Shown here: one piece after another, positions 35,101 to 45,522 of the stretch
Layout of the letters: each line of letters starts with the position of its first letter
Position numbering within the stretch: position 1 is the first letter of the stretch
Source of the DNA: Lumbricus rubellus
Lineage: Eukaryota; Annelida; Clitellata; Crassiclitellata; Lumbricidae
NCBI GenBank assembly: GCA_945859605.1
Contig: OX243816.1
Coordinates: 37,856,676 to 37,920,675, forward strand
Reading direction: 5' to 3'
DNA: 64,000 nucleotides
The notes under the pieces: generated by a model
Databases searched by the model: none
Seen by the model: only the letters and a program-made list of their open reading frames with translations
Told to the model about the DNA's origin: nothing
Position numbers and translations under genes: made by a program

Positions 35101-35436
35101 TGAGGTGGATTCAAACCTGGAACCCTTTGGTTCCAAGGTACCGAACCCACCACTACGAATCGAATATACATAGTAATTGTGTTTATAGGTGCATTGTTGC
35201 TTCAGCGAGTTTCCAAAAATGGAGCTATAAAAATGCTTCATTACATTACACTAATCAAATTACAAATCTGTTTTATATCTAGAGAGAGGATAAAGGAAAA
35301 AAATGTTCCGCTTCAACGACGATTGGTTCTTGTTGACCCCAACGAACCGAAACGCTGCGTTGACACAACGAAGGCTGCACTGCGCTGCGGCAATCTCATG
35401 TCAGATATGGCAAGACGAGGAGTAACCGTATCGTAA
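20103..35436 (+). CDS. CIMAP2: Ciliary microtubule-associated protein 2 (LEXM; SHIPPO/STPG-repeat), 11 exons
   Basis: Exons by reading frame and splice sites: 20103-20161, 23071-23149, 24433-24603, 25172-25285, 26032-26160, 27228-27260, 29722-29865, 30394-30561, 31250-31387, 34024-34148 and 35283-35436. All introns are GT/AG, all phases agree, and the sum is 437 codons plus stop, close to the roughly 420 residues of vertebrate CIMAP2. The start is MSEVSEKGFSGAPFGSQ, followed by SGVHPK. Sperm-tail PG-rich repeats recur: IGPGKYNPE, LGPGTYNPKD, GPGPGAYGIP, LGPGTYSFED, LGPGQYEYKD, PGPGQYDAKNP, VGPGRYDVQKF. The block RGPYDVFTGDRGKP and the segment KAVTKRASGPGW are specific family signatures. Such proteins lie on the inner face or ends of axonemal microtubules (family knowledge). 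Exon 6 is a 33-base micro-exon and is the least certain. Introns are crowded with transposons. Confidence 0.85.
20338..21072 (-). mobile_element. Merlin (IS1016/ISXO2-type) DNA transposon, internally deleted
   Basis: Ends are inverted repeats starting GGTAATCTTCTCTTTTAGAG (about 45 bp or more). The flanking 8 bp duplication CAAATGTA lies at 20330-20337 and 21073-21080. It encloses part of a minus-strand transposase. TIRs beginning GG with an 8-9 bp duplication and an ISXO2-type DDE domain define the Merlin superfamily (established). It is inserted in intron 1 of the CIMAP2-like gene. Confidence 0.9.
20450..20860 (-). pseudogene. Merlin transposase, C-terminal DDE fragment
   Basis: The minus-strand frame reads KCFLVEVPDRRAATLEQLIE, then ILPGTHIISDGWAAYG, HHFVDPVDAEVHTQNVENMW and SYYLHEFVFRNQF. 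This is the second Asp (SDGW) and Glu (VENMW) part of the DDE_Tnp_IS1595/ISXO2 domain. The N-terminal half, with the first Asp and any helix-turn-helix, is missing or out of frame, so no active enzyme is expected. Confidence 0.85.
21241..22156. mobile_element. Non-autonomous hAT element
   Basis: Terminal inverted repeats start CAGTGGCGTAGCC on the left and CAGTGGCGTAACTACG on the right strand. The 8 bp duplication CACAAGCC lies at 21233-21240 and 22157-22164, diagnostic of hAT. Inside, G-runs flank five tandem copies of a unit of about 68 bp (21447-21780: GAAAATAGAAATTTTTCATG..GGCCGGATGACTAAAAAA). Non-coding; the short frames across the repeat are artefacts. Lies in CIMAP2 intron 1. Confidence 0.9.
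21447..21780. repeat. Tandem repeat, about 68 bp unit, five copies
   Basis: Each unit runs GAAAATAGAAATTT..TCATGG..TTTTTGGCCGGATGACTAAAAAAA.GGTCAT.AACTTTTTTG. It is part of the hAT element. A related unit appears in the hAT element at 31450-31774, showing a common family. Confidence 0.85.
22165..23070. other. Intron 1 remainder, nothing recognised
   Basis: AT-rich intronic DNA with runs of TATTTATT. No ORF or transposon end was identified. Confidence 0.4.
23588..23748. repeat. Minisatellite, 19 bp unit
   Basis: About eight copies of ATGTTGTCAAGTGGTTGAC with few substitutions, in CIMAP2 intron 2. Confidence 0.9.
24274..24354. mobile_element. Tiny mariner-type MITE
   Basis: An 81 bp near-perfect hairpin. 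It begins TACAGGGTGGGCCAAAAAAG and ends in the inverse TATGGCCCACCCTGTA, with TA at both ends as expected for Tc1/mariner target duplications. It sits about 80 bases upstream of exon 3 of the CIMAP2-like gene. Confidence 0.8.
25829..25945 (-). repeat. SINE fragment
   Basis: TTTCTATAGTGCCCCTTCAA..CTATTCAGAGGTGCTCCCGC..GCGTGGACACTACATTGGAG matches the SINE body in reverse orientation. The tRNA-like head is missing. Lies in CIMAP2 intron 4. Confidence 0.75.
26803..27145. mobile_element. Non-autonomous hAT element (Charlie-like ends)
   Basis: Starts CAGGGGTGTCAAA and ends TTTGACACCCCTG. Target duplication CTATAGGT at 26795-26802 and 27146-27153. The interior repeats CTGGCCCGCC several times. Lies in CIMAP2 intron 5, 83 bases before the 33-base micro-exon. 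Confidence 0.9.
27770..29069. repeat. 1.3 kb minisatellite of 15 bp units with 30 bp higher-order pattern
   Basis: About 86 copies of a 15-mer in three main variants: CATATTGATGCATTG, CATATTGACACATTG (or TATATTGA.. after G), and TATATCGACACATTG. The first two alternate, giving a 30 bp dimer, with occasional runs of the third. The unit length is a multiple of three and lacks stops, so long frames are open on both strands; these are not genes. It lies in intron 6 of the CIMAP2-like gene. Confidence 0.95.
31450..31774. mobile_element. Non-autonomous hAT element
   Basis: Ends CAAGGCCGTAGCTGG / CCTGGCTACGGCCTTG. Target duplication GTGCTCTC at 31442-31449 and 31775-31782. The interior has GAACACCCCCCGAAAT twice and a segment related to the 68 bp repeat of the element at 21241. 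Lies in CIMAP2 intron 9. Confidence 0.9.
32575..32640 (-). repeat. SINE tail remnant
   Basis: TTTATATAGCGCCCCTTTAGGATTTCTATT is similar to the reversed SINE tail, but diverged and short. Confidence 0.4.
32935..32963. repeat. (AAATA)n simple repeat, possible retroelement tail
   Basis: AATAAATAAATAAAATAAAATAA follows a unique segment with GGGATTCTCTTCCCTTCAGG. This arrangement is typical of a 3' end of a LINE or SINE, but no family is recognised. Confidence 0.4.
33221..33992. mobile_element. hAT element rich in AAATC repeats
   Basis: Starts CAGGGTGGATAAAAATCG and ends AATCATCTCCACCCTG. Target duplication CTTTTAAT at 33213-33220 and 33993-34000. Short direct repeats of GGATTTTTTTGATTTAAATC lie near both ends. 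A second internal CAGGGTGGATTTTT at about 33436 suggests a nested or rearranged copy. It ends 31 bases upstream of exon 10 (34024) of the CIMAP2-like gene. Confidence 0.9.
34262..34503 (-). repeat. tRNA-derived SINE, near full length, reverse orientation
   Basis: Starts with a TTTGTTTGTTTG tail and contains CTCACTACTCAGAGGCGCTC. It ends in the tRNA-like head with GGATTCGAACCTGCAACC (B box on the minus strand) and CACTACACCACCACGC (A box). Lies in CIMAP2 intron 10. Confidence 0.85.
34942..35160 (-). repeat. tRNA-derived SINE, second copy, reverse orientation
   Basis: Same order as the copy at 34262: CTATAGCACCCCTTCAAGC, CTACTCAGAGGTGCTCCCGA, then GAGGTGGATTCAAACCTGG and CCCACCACTACG. The B box is mutated. 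Lies in the same intron, 120 bases before exon 11. Confidence 0.85.
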
Positions 35437-37540
35437 GAGAACGGCGTGTAATGTATCAAACAGGTTCTTGTGTAGGTGTACTGTAAGACGTAACTGACTG
35501 AATGTTATTGCTTTTTTGTTTAGAAAACAACAGTATTAGGCATGTTGCCAGGCAAGCACAGTTTTTGCAAATAGATTAAATATAATTGTAAAATTCAACT
35601 GGTTACTAATAGATTAAATAAATTCTTTTAAATAGTGCTGATTACTTGTAAATTAAATTGCTGTTAAATTCTACTGGTACCGGTAATTAATGGATTAAAT
35701 TACTGTTAAAAAATACGGATTACTAATAGATTGAATAACTGTTAAATGCTACTGATTAGGCTACTTGTAGATAAATGAATATTAAATACTACTGAGTTCT
35801 GTTTGTTACTGTAATTACTTTCGGCTACTTTCGAATCAATAGAGGTTTGTATGTTACAAACTTCTGTTTCAGATTTTGTTTTACCAGTTGAGTTAAAGAT
35901 TTTAAATACATGTAAAACAGTTTCTTTCTGAAGAACACATTGAAGACTGATAAATAATAGTATTAACATATATAAATAATATGAATGTAATTATTTTGTA
36001 CAGTACTATTACATTACTACCGCAGTTGTTTCTCTCCTACTGGAATGGGTTTCAAGACGTGTTTTCAAGCTTTAAATTGTAGGCTAGTTGATTTTAGAAT
36101 CTCGTCTACTTTATTGTAGAACTTTTTATGATTTTGGTACAGATAGCTACCAAAAATTAAAAACTTCTTAGTAAGTGAGGAGTGAAGCCGGGAAACCATA
36201 TTGGAGGAAGCTTTTGTTTTTTGGGTAGAGCTTCCATTGACCATGGCCGCATTTCTTTAAGTTTTTAATGTTCAATGAAAGTACTGTATTTATTTCGGAG
36301 GGGTGAAGCCGTGACTTCTGTTGCTGTGTAACGGCACTGTGATTATAACAAAGGCGATTAGTGTCCGCCCTCCTCCTTCGTCCACGATTGGGACTGGCAC
36401 TGTCAGAGTGCAAACAGTGGTGGAGTTGGTGCGACCCCTAAGTGCAGTAGGTCGCAGTTGCTTTTGGTGAATACTGATGCAGAGACATAGCCTACTTAGA
36501 GATCAATCGTATTCTGCCAGGCTTTTCGTGTTCTAGTGAATACCGATTTTATATGTGGAGACGTGATAGGCCTACGACATCAGAGTCAATCACCAAATCG
36601 ATAAAATGGAAAGAGAAAGAAGGGCTGTAATTAGGCTATACAATGAGGTGCATGTTATGTATATAAAATAAGCGAATGATTTGCACATGATTCATAGTTC
36701 AGATAATTACATAGAGATGCATTATATATAAATATATTTATAGGGCCTAAAGTATCCCATTATGCCCCGGCCTCCCCTAGGCATAAAAGAAAAAAAGGAG
36801 CCAATTCTCAAGTAAATTTCCCAGTTAATGACCATTGCAATGACTAATAATTACCACACAGCTTAATTCCTAATAGAGCAAAAACAACGACCAGAAAACA
36901 GTGGCACGTGATATTATCTTGTAACAATCTGTATACATTGTAAGCAAACAATATAATCTATAAAAAATCGCTGTAGAAAATTTAAATGAAAATAAGTCAA
37001 CACAATCATTCTGATCCTTGCCTTGATTATGCAGGACAAAGGCGAACAAAAAAAATGACCGTATCACACAAGTAATGTGATGAAGCTTACTAAAGTCTGA
37101 CAACGATTACGATGATGATAATAATGACAATATGATGATGACAATGTTGATGACGATAATAACAATAAAAATTATCATCATAACGACGTAGGCTATCACA
37201 ATACAATAGGCCTACTGTAACAGCCTTACAAGTTATGGATAGGCCCACAAAGAGAAAACAGTCAACGACGATTTTATTCGCTTAAAATAATGAACAGCTT
37301 ATTCTACGCCTCTGGGTAGACCACTTAGGCCAATGCAAACAATGCAAGAGGCCTAATTCATATTTTTATGCAAGTATATACATTATTATATACACACAGA
37401 CAACCATAAAAGTGGTTATATAGTAAAAAAAGATGATACACATCCTAATGGTTGTTGCTGTTTAACAACACCATGCCATAACAAAGATGATTAGCATTTC
37501 CCTTCTCCACGCTTGGAACTGAAGGGTATACCGTGGTGTA
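35437..37540. other. 3' UTR and intergenic, with a dispersed repeat
   Basis: No gene seen. 36318-36415 (GTTGCTGTGTAACGG..ACAAAGGCGATTAGTG..CTCCTTCGTCCACG) is related to 37445-37535 and 44515-44610, defining an unclassified dispersed repeat. 37120-37185 is a run of GATGATAATAA-type simple sequence. Confidence 0.45.
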
Positions 37541-37545
37541 TTATA

Positions 37546-37602
37546 TATATATATATATATATATATATCCTATATATATATATATCCTATATATATATAT
37601 AT
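37546..37602. repeat. (TA)n microsatellite
   Basis: Three TA runs separated by TCC, just upstream of the LINE. Confidence 0.9.
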
Positions 37603-37667
37603 AGACACATAATTATATTATACATATATGCTATAATACCGCCATAAAGTATATACATATATCATAT

Positions 37668-39350
37668 ACAATCAGGAGGAGGAATCCCAGTGCAGGATAA
37701 AAATGGAATGCTGCTGCAAGATCCTAAAGAAGTAAGAGAAAGATGGAAAGAATATGTGGAAGAGCTATATCAGAGCAAAAAGAGACCCACGCAGATCATG
37801 GATGAAACAATAGCAGAGGACAATGAGAGCATAGGACCGGAGATATTGAGGGAAGAAGTGCTAGCAGCCATCAAAGAAATGAAAGATAGTAAAACAGAAG
37901 GAAGTGATAATATACCGGCTGAAATACTCAAATGTCTAGGAGAAAAGGCAATGAAGGAACTTGTTACACTATGCCAAGACATATACACATCAGGAATTTG
38001 GCCGGAGGATTTTTTAGAAACCATCATGATCCCAATAAAGAAAAAGCCAAATGCAACAAAATGTGAGGAGCATCGTACCATCAGCTTACTAACACATGCT
38101 TCAAAGGTTATGTTAAAGGTGATCACAAAGAGGTTGCAAGCTAAAGCAGAAGCAGACGGATGTCTTGGAGAAGACCAGTTTGGGTTTAGGAAAGGCAGAG
38201 GCACTAGGGATGCCATTGGTGCCCTAAGAGTGTTAACAGAAAGAAGTCTCGAACATGGAATGGAAGTATGCATATGCTTTGTAGATTATGAGAAGGCGTT
38301 TGATAGAGTAGATTGGAGGAAATTGATGAGTGCATTGAGAAGGATGGGGGTCGACTGGAGAGATAGGAGACTTATTGGGAATCTGTACATGGGACAAAAG
38401 GTCAGAGTCAGAGTAGAGGGGGAATATTCAGAACCGGGACAAATTGGTAGAGGAGTGAGGCAAGGGTGTCCGTTGTCACCATTACTGTTTAATATCTACA
38501 TAGAAGAGCTAATAAGAGAGGCAGTTGATGGTACAGAAGAAGGAATAAAAGTAGGAGGGAAATGGGTAAAAGCTTTAAGGTTTGCTGACGATCAAGCAAT
38601 GCTGGCAGGAAGTGAAAAGGATCTGCAACGAATGATGGATCGACTAAATGCGACCTCGGAAGAATTCAACATGAAAATAAACATCAAAAAGACAAAAGTT
38701 ATGAAGATCAGTAAGGAAAAGGAAACAACTATTTGTATAAAAATAAATGGAGAAGAAATAGAGCAGGTGAAGGAATTCTGCTATTTGGGAAGCTTAATAT
38801 CAAGCGATGCCAAATGTCATAGAGAGATAAGAAGGAGAATAGCAATGGGCAAAGAGGCATTCTTAAAAAGGAAAGAACTGCTAAGAGGAGGGCTAAATAG
38901 AAATCTGAAGAAAAGAATGGTAAAAACATTGATATGGAGTGTGACGTTATATGGCGCAGAGACATGGACAATGAGAAAAGAAGATGTGCAGAGGCTGGAA
39001 GCTTTTGAAATGTGGGTATGGAGAAAGATGGAGAAAATCAGTTGGACAAAGCACGTTTCAAATGAAGAAGTACTAATGATGGTAGAAGAGAAAAGATCTC
39101 TGCTGGATACAATAAAGATAAGACAAAAGAATTGGGTGGGACATTTGCTAAGAGGTGACTCACTGCAGAAAGAAATAATTGAAGGAAGATTGGAGGGAAA
39201 GAGGTGCAGAGGAAGGCCTAGACAAAAACTGCTGGACGGGATGATGGAAGCTGGATACAGAGAACTGAAGGACATGGCACAACAGCGGGAAAAGTGGAAA
39301 CATTGGACGTCTGGACCTGCCAATTGGCAGAAAACGTAAAGAAGAAGATA
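37668..39350 (+). mobile_element. 5'-truncated LINE (non-LTR retrotransposon) with open RT frame
   Basis: About 550 codons remain open to the stop at 39337-39339. The frame is open at its left edge with no ATG near it, and no endonuclease domain is present, so the element is 5'-truncated as LINEs often are. RT boxes are intact: QFGFRKGRGTRDAIG, CICFVDYEKAFDRVDW, GVRQGCPLSPLLFNIYIEEL, and FADDQAMLAGS with the catalytic Asp pair. A C-terminal region with LYGAETWTMRK and GHLLRGDSL, and the basic GKRCRGRPRQK, follows; it is typical of invertebrate RTE/Jockey-like RT proteins. Clade not decided. The uninterrupted frame suggests a young copy. Confidence 0.9.
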
Positions 39351-39631
39351 TACAATTATACATATATATAGGCCTAGATATACATATTATATGCCCGTAA
39401 TCTGTGCGCCGCCTTGTCTTCTACTCCCAGCAGCAGCAGCCCAATGAAGCTTCTCTGTTCATCGTTCCCCACACTTCCTCATTCTCTCAAAAAATCAATA
39501 AGCAGCATATATATAATTATATAGGCTATATACATGTATGTATATATACTTGCATAAGCTTAGTATATATAGCCTACTGCATAAGCTTATTGCGTGTACA
39601 AGGAAATGTCACCTTCTCTGCATTGATTCAC

Positions 39632-39720
39632 ATACGCACGCACGCACACATCCACACGCACGCACACACACACGCACCCACACACAGGCACACCCACGCA
39701 CACCCACGCACGTAAGCTAC
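39632..39720. repeat. (CA)n-rich microsatellite
   Basis: Imperfect CACG/CACA repeats. The short frames over it are compositional artefacts. Confidence 0.85.
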
Positions 39721-39731
39721 ACGCACAGATG

Positions 39732-39894
39732 CATGGGCGAAGTTTATTAGGGGCTAGGGGGGCTAAGCCCCCCAAGAAGGCCCAGATTCAACTTTTTACC
39801 ATGAAAATGGTATCCCTTTTCGGGGTTAGCCCCCCTAAGAAGGCCCAATTTCGGGGTTAGCCCCCCTAAGAACGGAAACCAAACTCCGCCCATG
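39732..39894. mobile_element. hAT-like MITE with CATGGGCG ends
   Basis: Starts CATGGGCGAAGTTTATTAGG and ends AAACTCCGCCCATG (about 14 bp inverted repeat). Flanks CACAGATG (39724-39731) and CACAGACG (39895-39902) are an 8 bp duplication with one difference. The interior has GGGGTTAGCCCCCCTAAGAA twice. Matches the partial copy at the window start. Confidence 0.75.
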
Positions 39895-41010
39895 CACAGA
39901 CGCACATGGTAAATGCGTATAGAGACAACGCCGTATGTCCTAATGTCCTTCGCTGCATTTTGAAAGCACGAAAGCTACACTATCAGCAGGGATCGCGTCA
40001 GGGTCATGACTCATGAGAGCTATTCAACAGGTCGAAGATATTAACTGTAAAGATATATCTAAAGTTCAAAAGAATGTTTAGCAGCTCATAAGGCAGGTCA
40101 AGAGTAAAAAATAGGCAGGTCAAATTACCTGCCGCCATCTATGGCACCGCCGCCACTGTGTAATTATATACTGTACAGTGCACACTGATTCCAAAGCTGT
40201 AGGTCTACCGCGTAGGCCTACACAAGTCGGGTCCGTTTTAAGTCTCAGTTCTAACGTTGATATTAGCCTACCTTTCACGCTACAGTTTCAAGCACGCTCC
40301 ATATTCATATTCAGCTCATGTAAGCACTTCCATATTCCTATTCAGCTCATGTATGCTAAGCACGCTCCATATTCATGTTCAGCTTATTTTCGCATCAGTC
40401 CACGTGTTCTTCACATGCATGCATACACCGTATTATTATTATTGTTTCGTCTGGTTTGAAGCAGCATTGACGAGATCTGTCGACGAGATGTTTTAGCACG
40501 AAGCGATTGACCCACATTACCCACTTCTGCAGTCTATTAGTCTAAATGCACCACACCCACAGAGGTCACCGGGTTCATCAGCCGTCCAACCCCATCCTCC
40601 AACAAGTTTCCCTTCATTTCTGACGCTCTGGTAACCAACCTCCTACCATATGTTGGAGCGCATTATAGGCTCGTATAGCAATTGTGATCTCCGAATTTCT
40701 AAGCTGAAAAGCATATGAAGCAAAGCGTAGGGCGCCATATGAGTTACGAAAGCTGCGTCCCGTCCGTGAGGGTTGTCCTGAAGAGAGATGTGTCCAGGAA
40801 GGATCCGAGTCCCTTTACCAGAGAAAGAGAGATCTGAGAGAGGAGGTAGAAGAGCTGGTGTTATCACCTGGATGGACTTTCTGCTCTCAACACAGAGTCT
40901 CATCTCTCGCATTAGTCTCTGCTCATATGAACCCTGAATCACATTAATCTGAGTAATAGAGAAAGCACCGTTAAAGAACGGCCCACCACCCCACACCCCT
41001 CCACAGGGTC
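39895..41010. other. Intergenic DNA and probable 3' UTR of the minus-strand gene
   Basis: No coding evidence. 40280-40390 repeats ATATTCATATTCAGCTCATG three times. The part just below 41011 is probably 3' UTR of the gene at 41011-47311. Confidence 0.4.
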
Positions 41011-44000
41011 TTAGAAGCAGCTGCAGAGGTAGATGAGGCCCTGGATGATACCAAAGAGAACGGCAGCGAAAGCAACTACAATCGGGTGTTCTGTGGGCAA
41101 AACGGTTGGCTCAAAGGTGGCGGTTGACGTTGTATCGCGTCTGTCACCGTCCAGTGGCCGACTCACTCCTTCACTGGGAACACCCTCACCGACAGTCGTC
41201 GTCGTTTTCGCCCGTGTTGTCGGAACATTATCCAATCGACGAGTAGTCCTCAAGCGACGAGATTCACTTGAGCTCATTCGAACGGTGGTTGTTTCAACCG
41301 TCGAAACGTCAACCTCTTTCGAGGTCTGCGATGTTTCCTGGACGGCGGTGGTGGCTGGGGTGGTGGTCGCTCCCTCGGCGGTCGACCGGTACGTGGTGTC
41401 CGACAGCGTACCCCGCAGCAGATGGAGACTGTCGAGGCTTGTCTCTCTCCGATATGCCTGCTCACAGGCGTCGGAACCGGACAGGAGATGGAAGACGGTG
41501 TCGTCAGCGGAGGGAAAGACAAGGCAATGGATCTGGTCGGAGGATGAGGAGGATGAGGAGGTGGAGAGGTTCGTCCTCAAGGTTACGATGAGGTCACCGT
41601 CGGGAGAAGGGAAGCGAGACGATTCGAGGCAGGAGAAGACGTGGGTCGTCTGCTGGACGTTGGACGAAGAACATCCGCGGAGACTCAGCTCGACGGTCCG
41701 TCTGCCCTTCGCTTCCGCCAATCGCCCGCTACAGGTCGTCGAGTTCCGGAAGCGGATCTGGACGTTCGATGACCGGAAGGGGAGGTTGCAGGGGACCGGA
41801 TGCTGCGAGGTCCTGGCGTGCAGCAGCAGGACTCGAGTTTTATTCGCTTCCATCGGTGTCCTTGGCTTGAAGCCGGGGGCAGAGCAGTCGAGCGGCTCGC
41901 CGGCGTTCTGGATGAACGGCCACGCGACGCTTTTGCTGAGGGTGACGTTCAGCGTCGATCCGCCGGAGAGGTCCTTGATGGTGGCGCAGGTGTAGCGAGG
42001 ACGGCAACCGTTGGTGAACTCGGTGACGAACATGATGCTGTTGTTCCTGTTGTTGTTGTTGCTGTTGTTGTTGTTGTTGTTGTCCTGTTGCCATTCGACG
42101 CACCTAAGATTCTCGCTGTGGTGATGACTGTGGACGATCATCGTGGTACCATTCATCGTCACGCTGTTCGACCGGTTGTTCGCCCTTCCCTCGGCGTCCC
42201 ACTTCCCCATCCACTCCGGCCTCAGTCGGCACCACTGCGGACTCGTCGCCCGGCACAGACCGCACTTCAGCGGGCAGGTGAGCGCCGCCTTCGGGGCGTG
42301 GCCGCCACCGGTGCACGGGGACCTCATGCCCTCGCAGCGCTCGTAGTCGTCGAAGCAGAGGTCTCCGGAGCTGCGCACCGTGTCCCGGATGGTGTCCAGT
42401 CGGAGGTAGTTGGCGGTACTCGTGATTATGTCCGTCGGGTCGGCGATGAGGTCCTTGAAGAGGTATGCGCTGAAGGAGGTCGATTGGGTTGTGGGGAAGC
42501 GGAGCAGCCACGTGTAGTTGAAGAGGTAGTGTCGGAGGACGGTGAACGTGTGGTGGCTGTCGTTCCAGGCGGCCAGACAGTGTGTCGGTTGCATGGCGTA
42601 CATGAGCATGTCCTCAGGAACGCACGTCTGTGACCGGAAGAGGAATGTGAGTCCGTCGCCTGGAGTGCACTCGCTTTCCAGTCGCGTCTCTCCATCGTAG
42701 GCGTCGCAGACTCCTCGCTGTCGTATCTGAAGGTGCAACACAAAAATCACCATGATAAACAAGCCCAAATATCGCAATAGCCTATATGCACGAGTGTAAT
42801 AATTAGTTCTCAACCCTCCACTGAAATAAAGTTTCCATTTTTTAAAAACTGATTCTATGTATTTTCCAAGCATGTCCATTTACCCAACTCCCACCCCCAA
42901 TTCTTTCCTGGCTAGGGTTAGGGTTAGAATTAGGGTAATACAATATCACACGTGGCGTTGTCTACAAGGGCTGCAATTATTTAATCGTATCTGTCATCAC
43001 ACTCGACTTTAATAACATCCATCGATCGTAATTTGCATTTGTTTTTAGCCAGGAAGCAATTTTGTGGGGCTTTAGTTTTCAGAGGTTTCATTGGGCGTGT
43101 AGACCTATAGCCTAGCTCTCTACATTTTTAGTTTTTATTGCAGTAATACAGTTAGGCTACTTAATTGTGGGAGTTAAAAAAGCAAAACCAGCCATAAATA
43201 CGCCGTGACTAAATGGCAACTCGATGATCTGTCAGAACACAGAGATTAGGGCCTAGACCTACTAAAAACATTACCACCCGTTAGAAGCCTCTGATTAAGG
43301 CTTAGATATTCTGTATTATAGGCGCCATATAAAGTAATTAAGCGATCAGAACGAACGATTGGATACAAGCATTTGAACGGTTTAAAAGGCTTCCCGACAT
43401 GCAGTGCATTCCGTTTTGCCATAGCCTACAGGACGGATAATGTTGGGGAAACGATAAAATTAAGAGTATTGGACATTTACGAGCAATGATCAGATCAAGA
43501 ACTGAGATTGCTAATTCACATACCACGTCTCACGTTTGAACACATGTTATCAAAGGGATTCTCGTTAAAATATAGATAATCTGAAGACTGTCGCTCGCCG
43601 TAGAGCCAATAATGGTAGGCCTAACCGCTGTTATTAATTAAACGCCTATCTGTGCACAGCGCTCGTGAATAAGCTGGTGCCCTGCGCTTGGCCTTCGAGT
43701 GGCGCTCTACCAGAATTTTGAAGATTACGATCACGATGACGGATCTAAATGGTTTTGCTCCAACATCTGCTGATGCAGCTTCCAACTGTCGACGCCACTG
43801 TTGTTGTGCTTAGATCCCCCATTTCCGAAAAATAAACAAACGCTAATGTTCAATTAAACGCCGAAGATTCGGTCGCGCAATCTCCACAGCATAATCTCAT
43901 CCGATACTTAGTTTGGGATAATTTAAAGCGGTGTGGACAGGTTTAGGACAGCATACTAGCAAACAGCATATCCATATCAAAGGAATCGAGATAACCTCGA

Positions 44001-45128
44001 ATTGGGGGCTAAGGTTAGAGTTTCCAAGCAAAGTAGGTACAAACGAAGTAGTCCCGTACGTCCAGATTGCGATTTCCGTGGAAGGGGTAAAAGCTCATTC
44101 GTCTCCGCCTGATGTTGGTACCAGCCATTGGTACTACTCTGGCTGGTACAACGAGTGCAGTACCATGAGAGAACTCTGGTTAGTGATGGCAAGGGTGAAT
44201 ACCGGTCACATGCTGGTGTTCGGCAGATGAATTGTTGATACAAAAGTGATGGATCTTTATTTTTATTTCCGAAAGTTTAAACCACATGATAGACAAAGCG
44301 CTTTATCTATTCTGTCGTTTAAACCTAAGTCCATAATTATCTGTCGAATATTTCTTTCGTCTTCTTAATGCTTTTCTTTTTACCAGGTCTGAGATCTTGT
44401 TACTTCTTGTAGAGATCTTGAAGGAGTGCTATCTATTTATTGCTATCTGTGATTGATATAAATACGTGAAACGGAATAGGCCTACAGTATTGAAGCGGCT
44501 GGTGGTTATACGTTGTTCGACGATCCTGTTACAAAACAAATGATTAGTATTTCCCTCCTCATTTATTCAGGCGTGGGGATGGCACTACCAGCAGCACACT
44601 GGCATAGTTTGTGATTACCATAGCTGCAAAGTGACCTTGCATTGCATTGGTTAACCCTATCTTGCCTCTCCTTGCCTCAGCGTGCCATGGGTTCGAAGCA
44701 GCAGGCGGTTTTTCATTACGAGATCGTTATCTTTGAGATGGAATGAAGATACAGAGGCTGCTGCTAGCAGACCTACATCAGCCATAGTCTTGAATTACCA
44801 ATGAACGAACGCTGCAGCTGAAAGTCTCCTCTATAATAGTCAGATAAAAAAATATGGATTTAGCCAGAAACAACACGATCCGATGTTTTCACAAGGCGGT
44901 GACTTCAAGTGGGTGTGTAGGCTGATAGAGTTACAGATAAACAATTCCTTTCTTATAGGCTATCCCCCTCAACGCGATTCTACTTTCCTTGGAAAATGTG
45001 CCTCTGATTGATATCCTGACGCAAACATGATTAATCTTAAACGTATACACTATAGCCTACAATGTTGCATAATCTAATAATGAGACATCAATTAGGGACT
45101 ACTGAATGAATAGCAAATGTTTAATGAT

Positions 45129-45159
<31 letters not shown>

Positions 45160-45490
45160 TACATAATATATATTATATATCTATAATTTATGACCCACAG
45201 TCCCACACACGTTGTAACTGTATATTGTATATACCGGATGATTAAGAAAATAGTGTGTAAATACAACAGATAGGTTCTATAGGCCTATATATCTAGTTAT
45301 ATAAGTCAAAGTTGAAAGTGTATACATAAGATAAGGAAAGGTTGGAATGCCTTAGATGCGTCATGTGACTCAAAATGATTTTCGTCATAGGATAAAATGC
45401 AACAGAAGATGGGAAGGAGGGAACGTTTGAATGAGAGGAAAACGGGAGGTAGAAGAGGAAGAAGAAGAAGAAGAAGAAGAAGAAGAAGAA

Positions 45491-45522
<32 letters not shown>

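Noticed and set aside
41033..42633. Long plus-strand frames opposite the ectodomain gene
   Set aside because: They are complements of the real minus-strand exon, arginine- and serine-rich, with no domain features.
42905..42940. Telomere-like GGGTTAGGGTTAG
   Set aside because: Only two or three units and no inverted repeat, so not joined to the foldback family and not a telomere.
43931..44243. 99-codon plus-strand frame in the ectodomain gene intron
   Set aside because: No recognisable domain or splice context; overlaps an equally long opposite frame.
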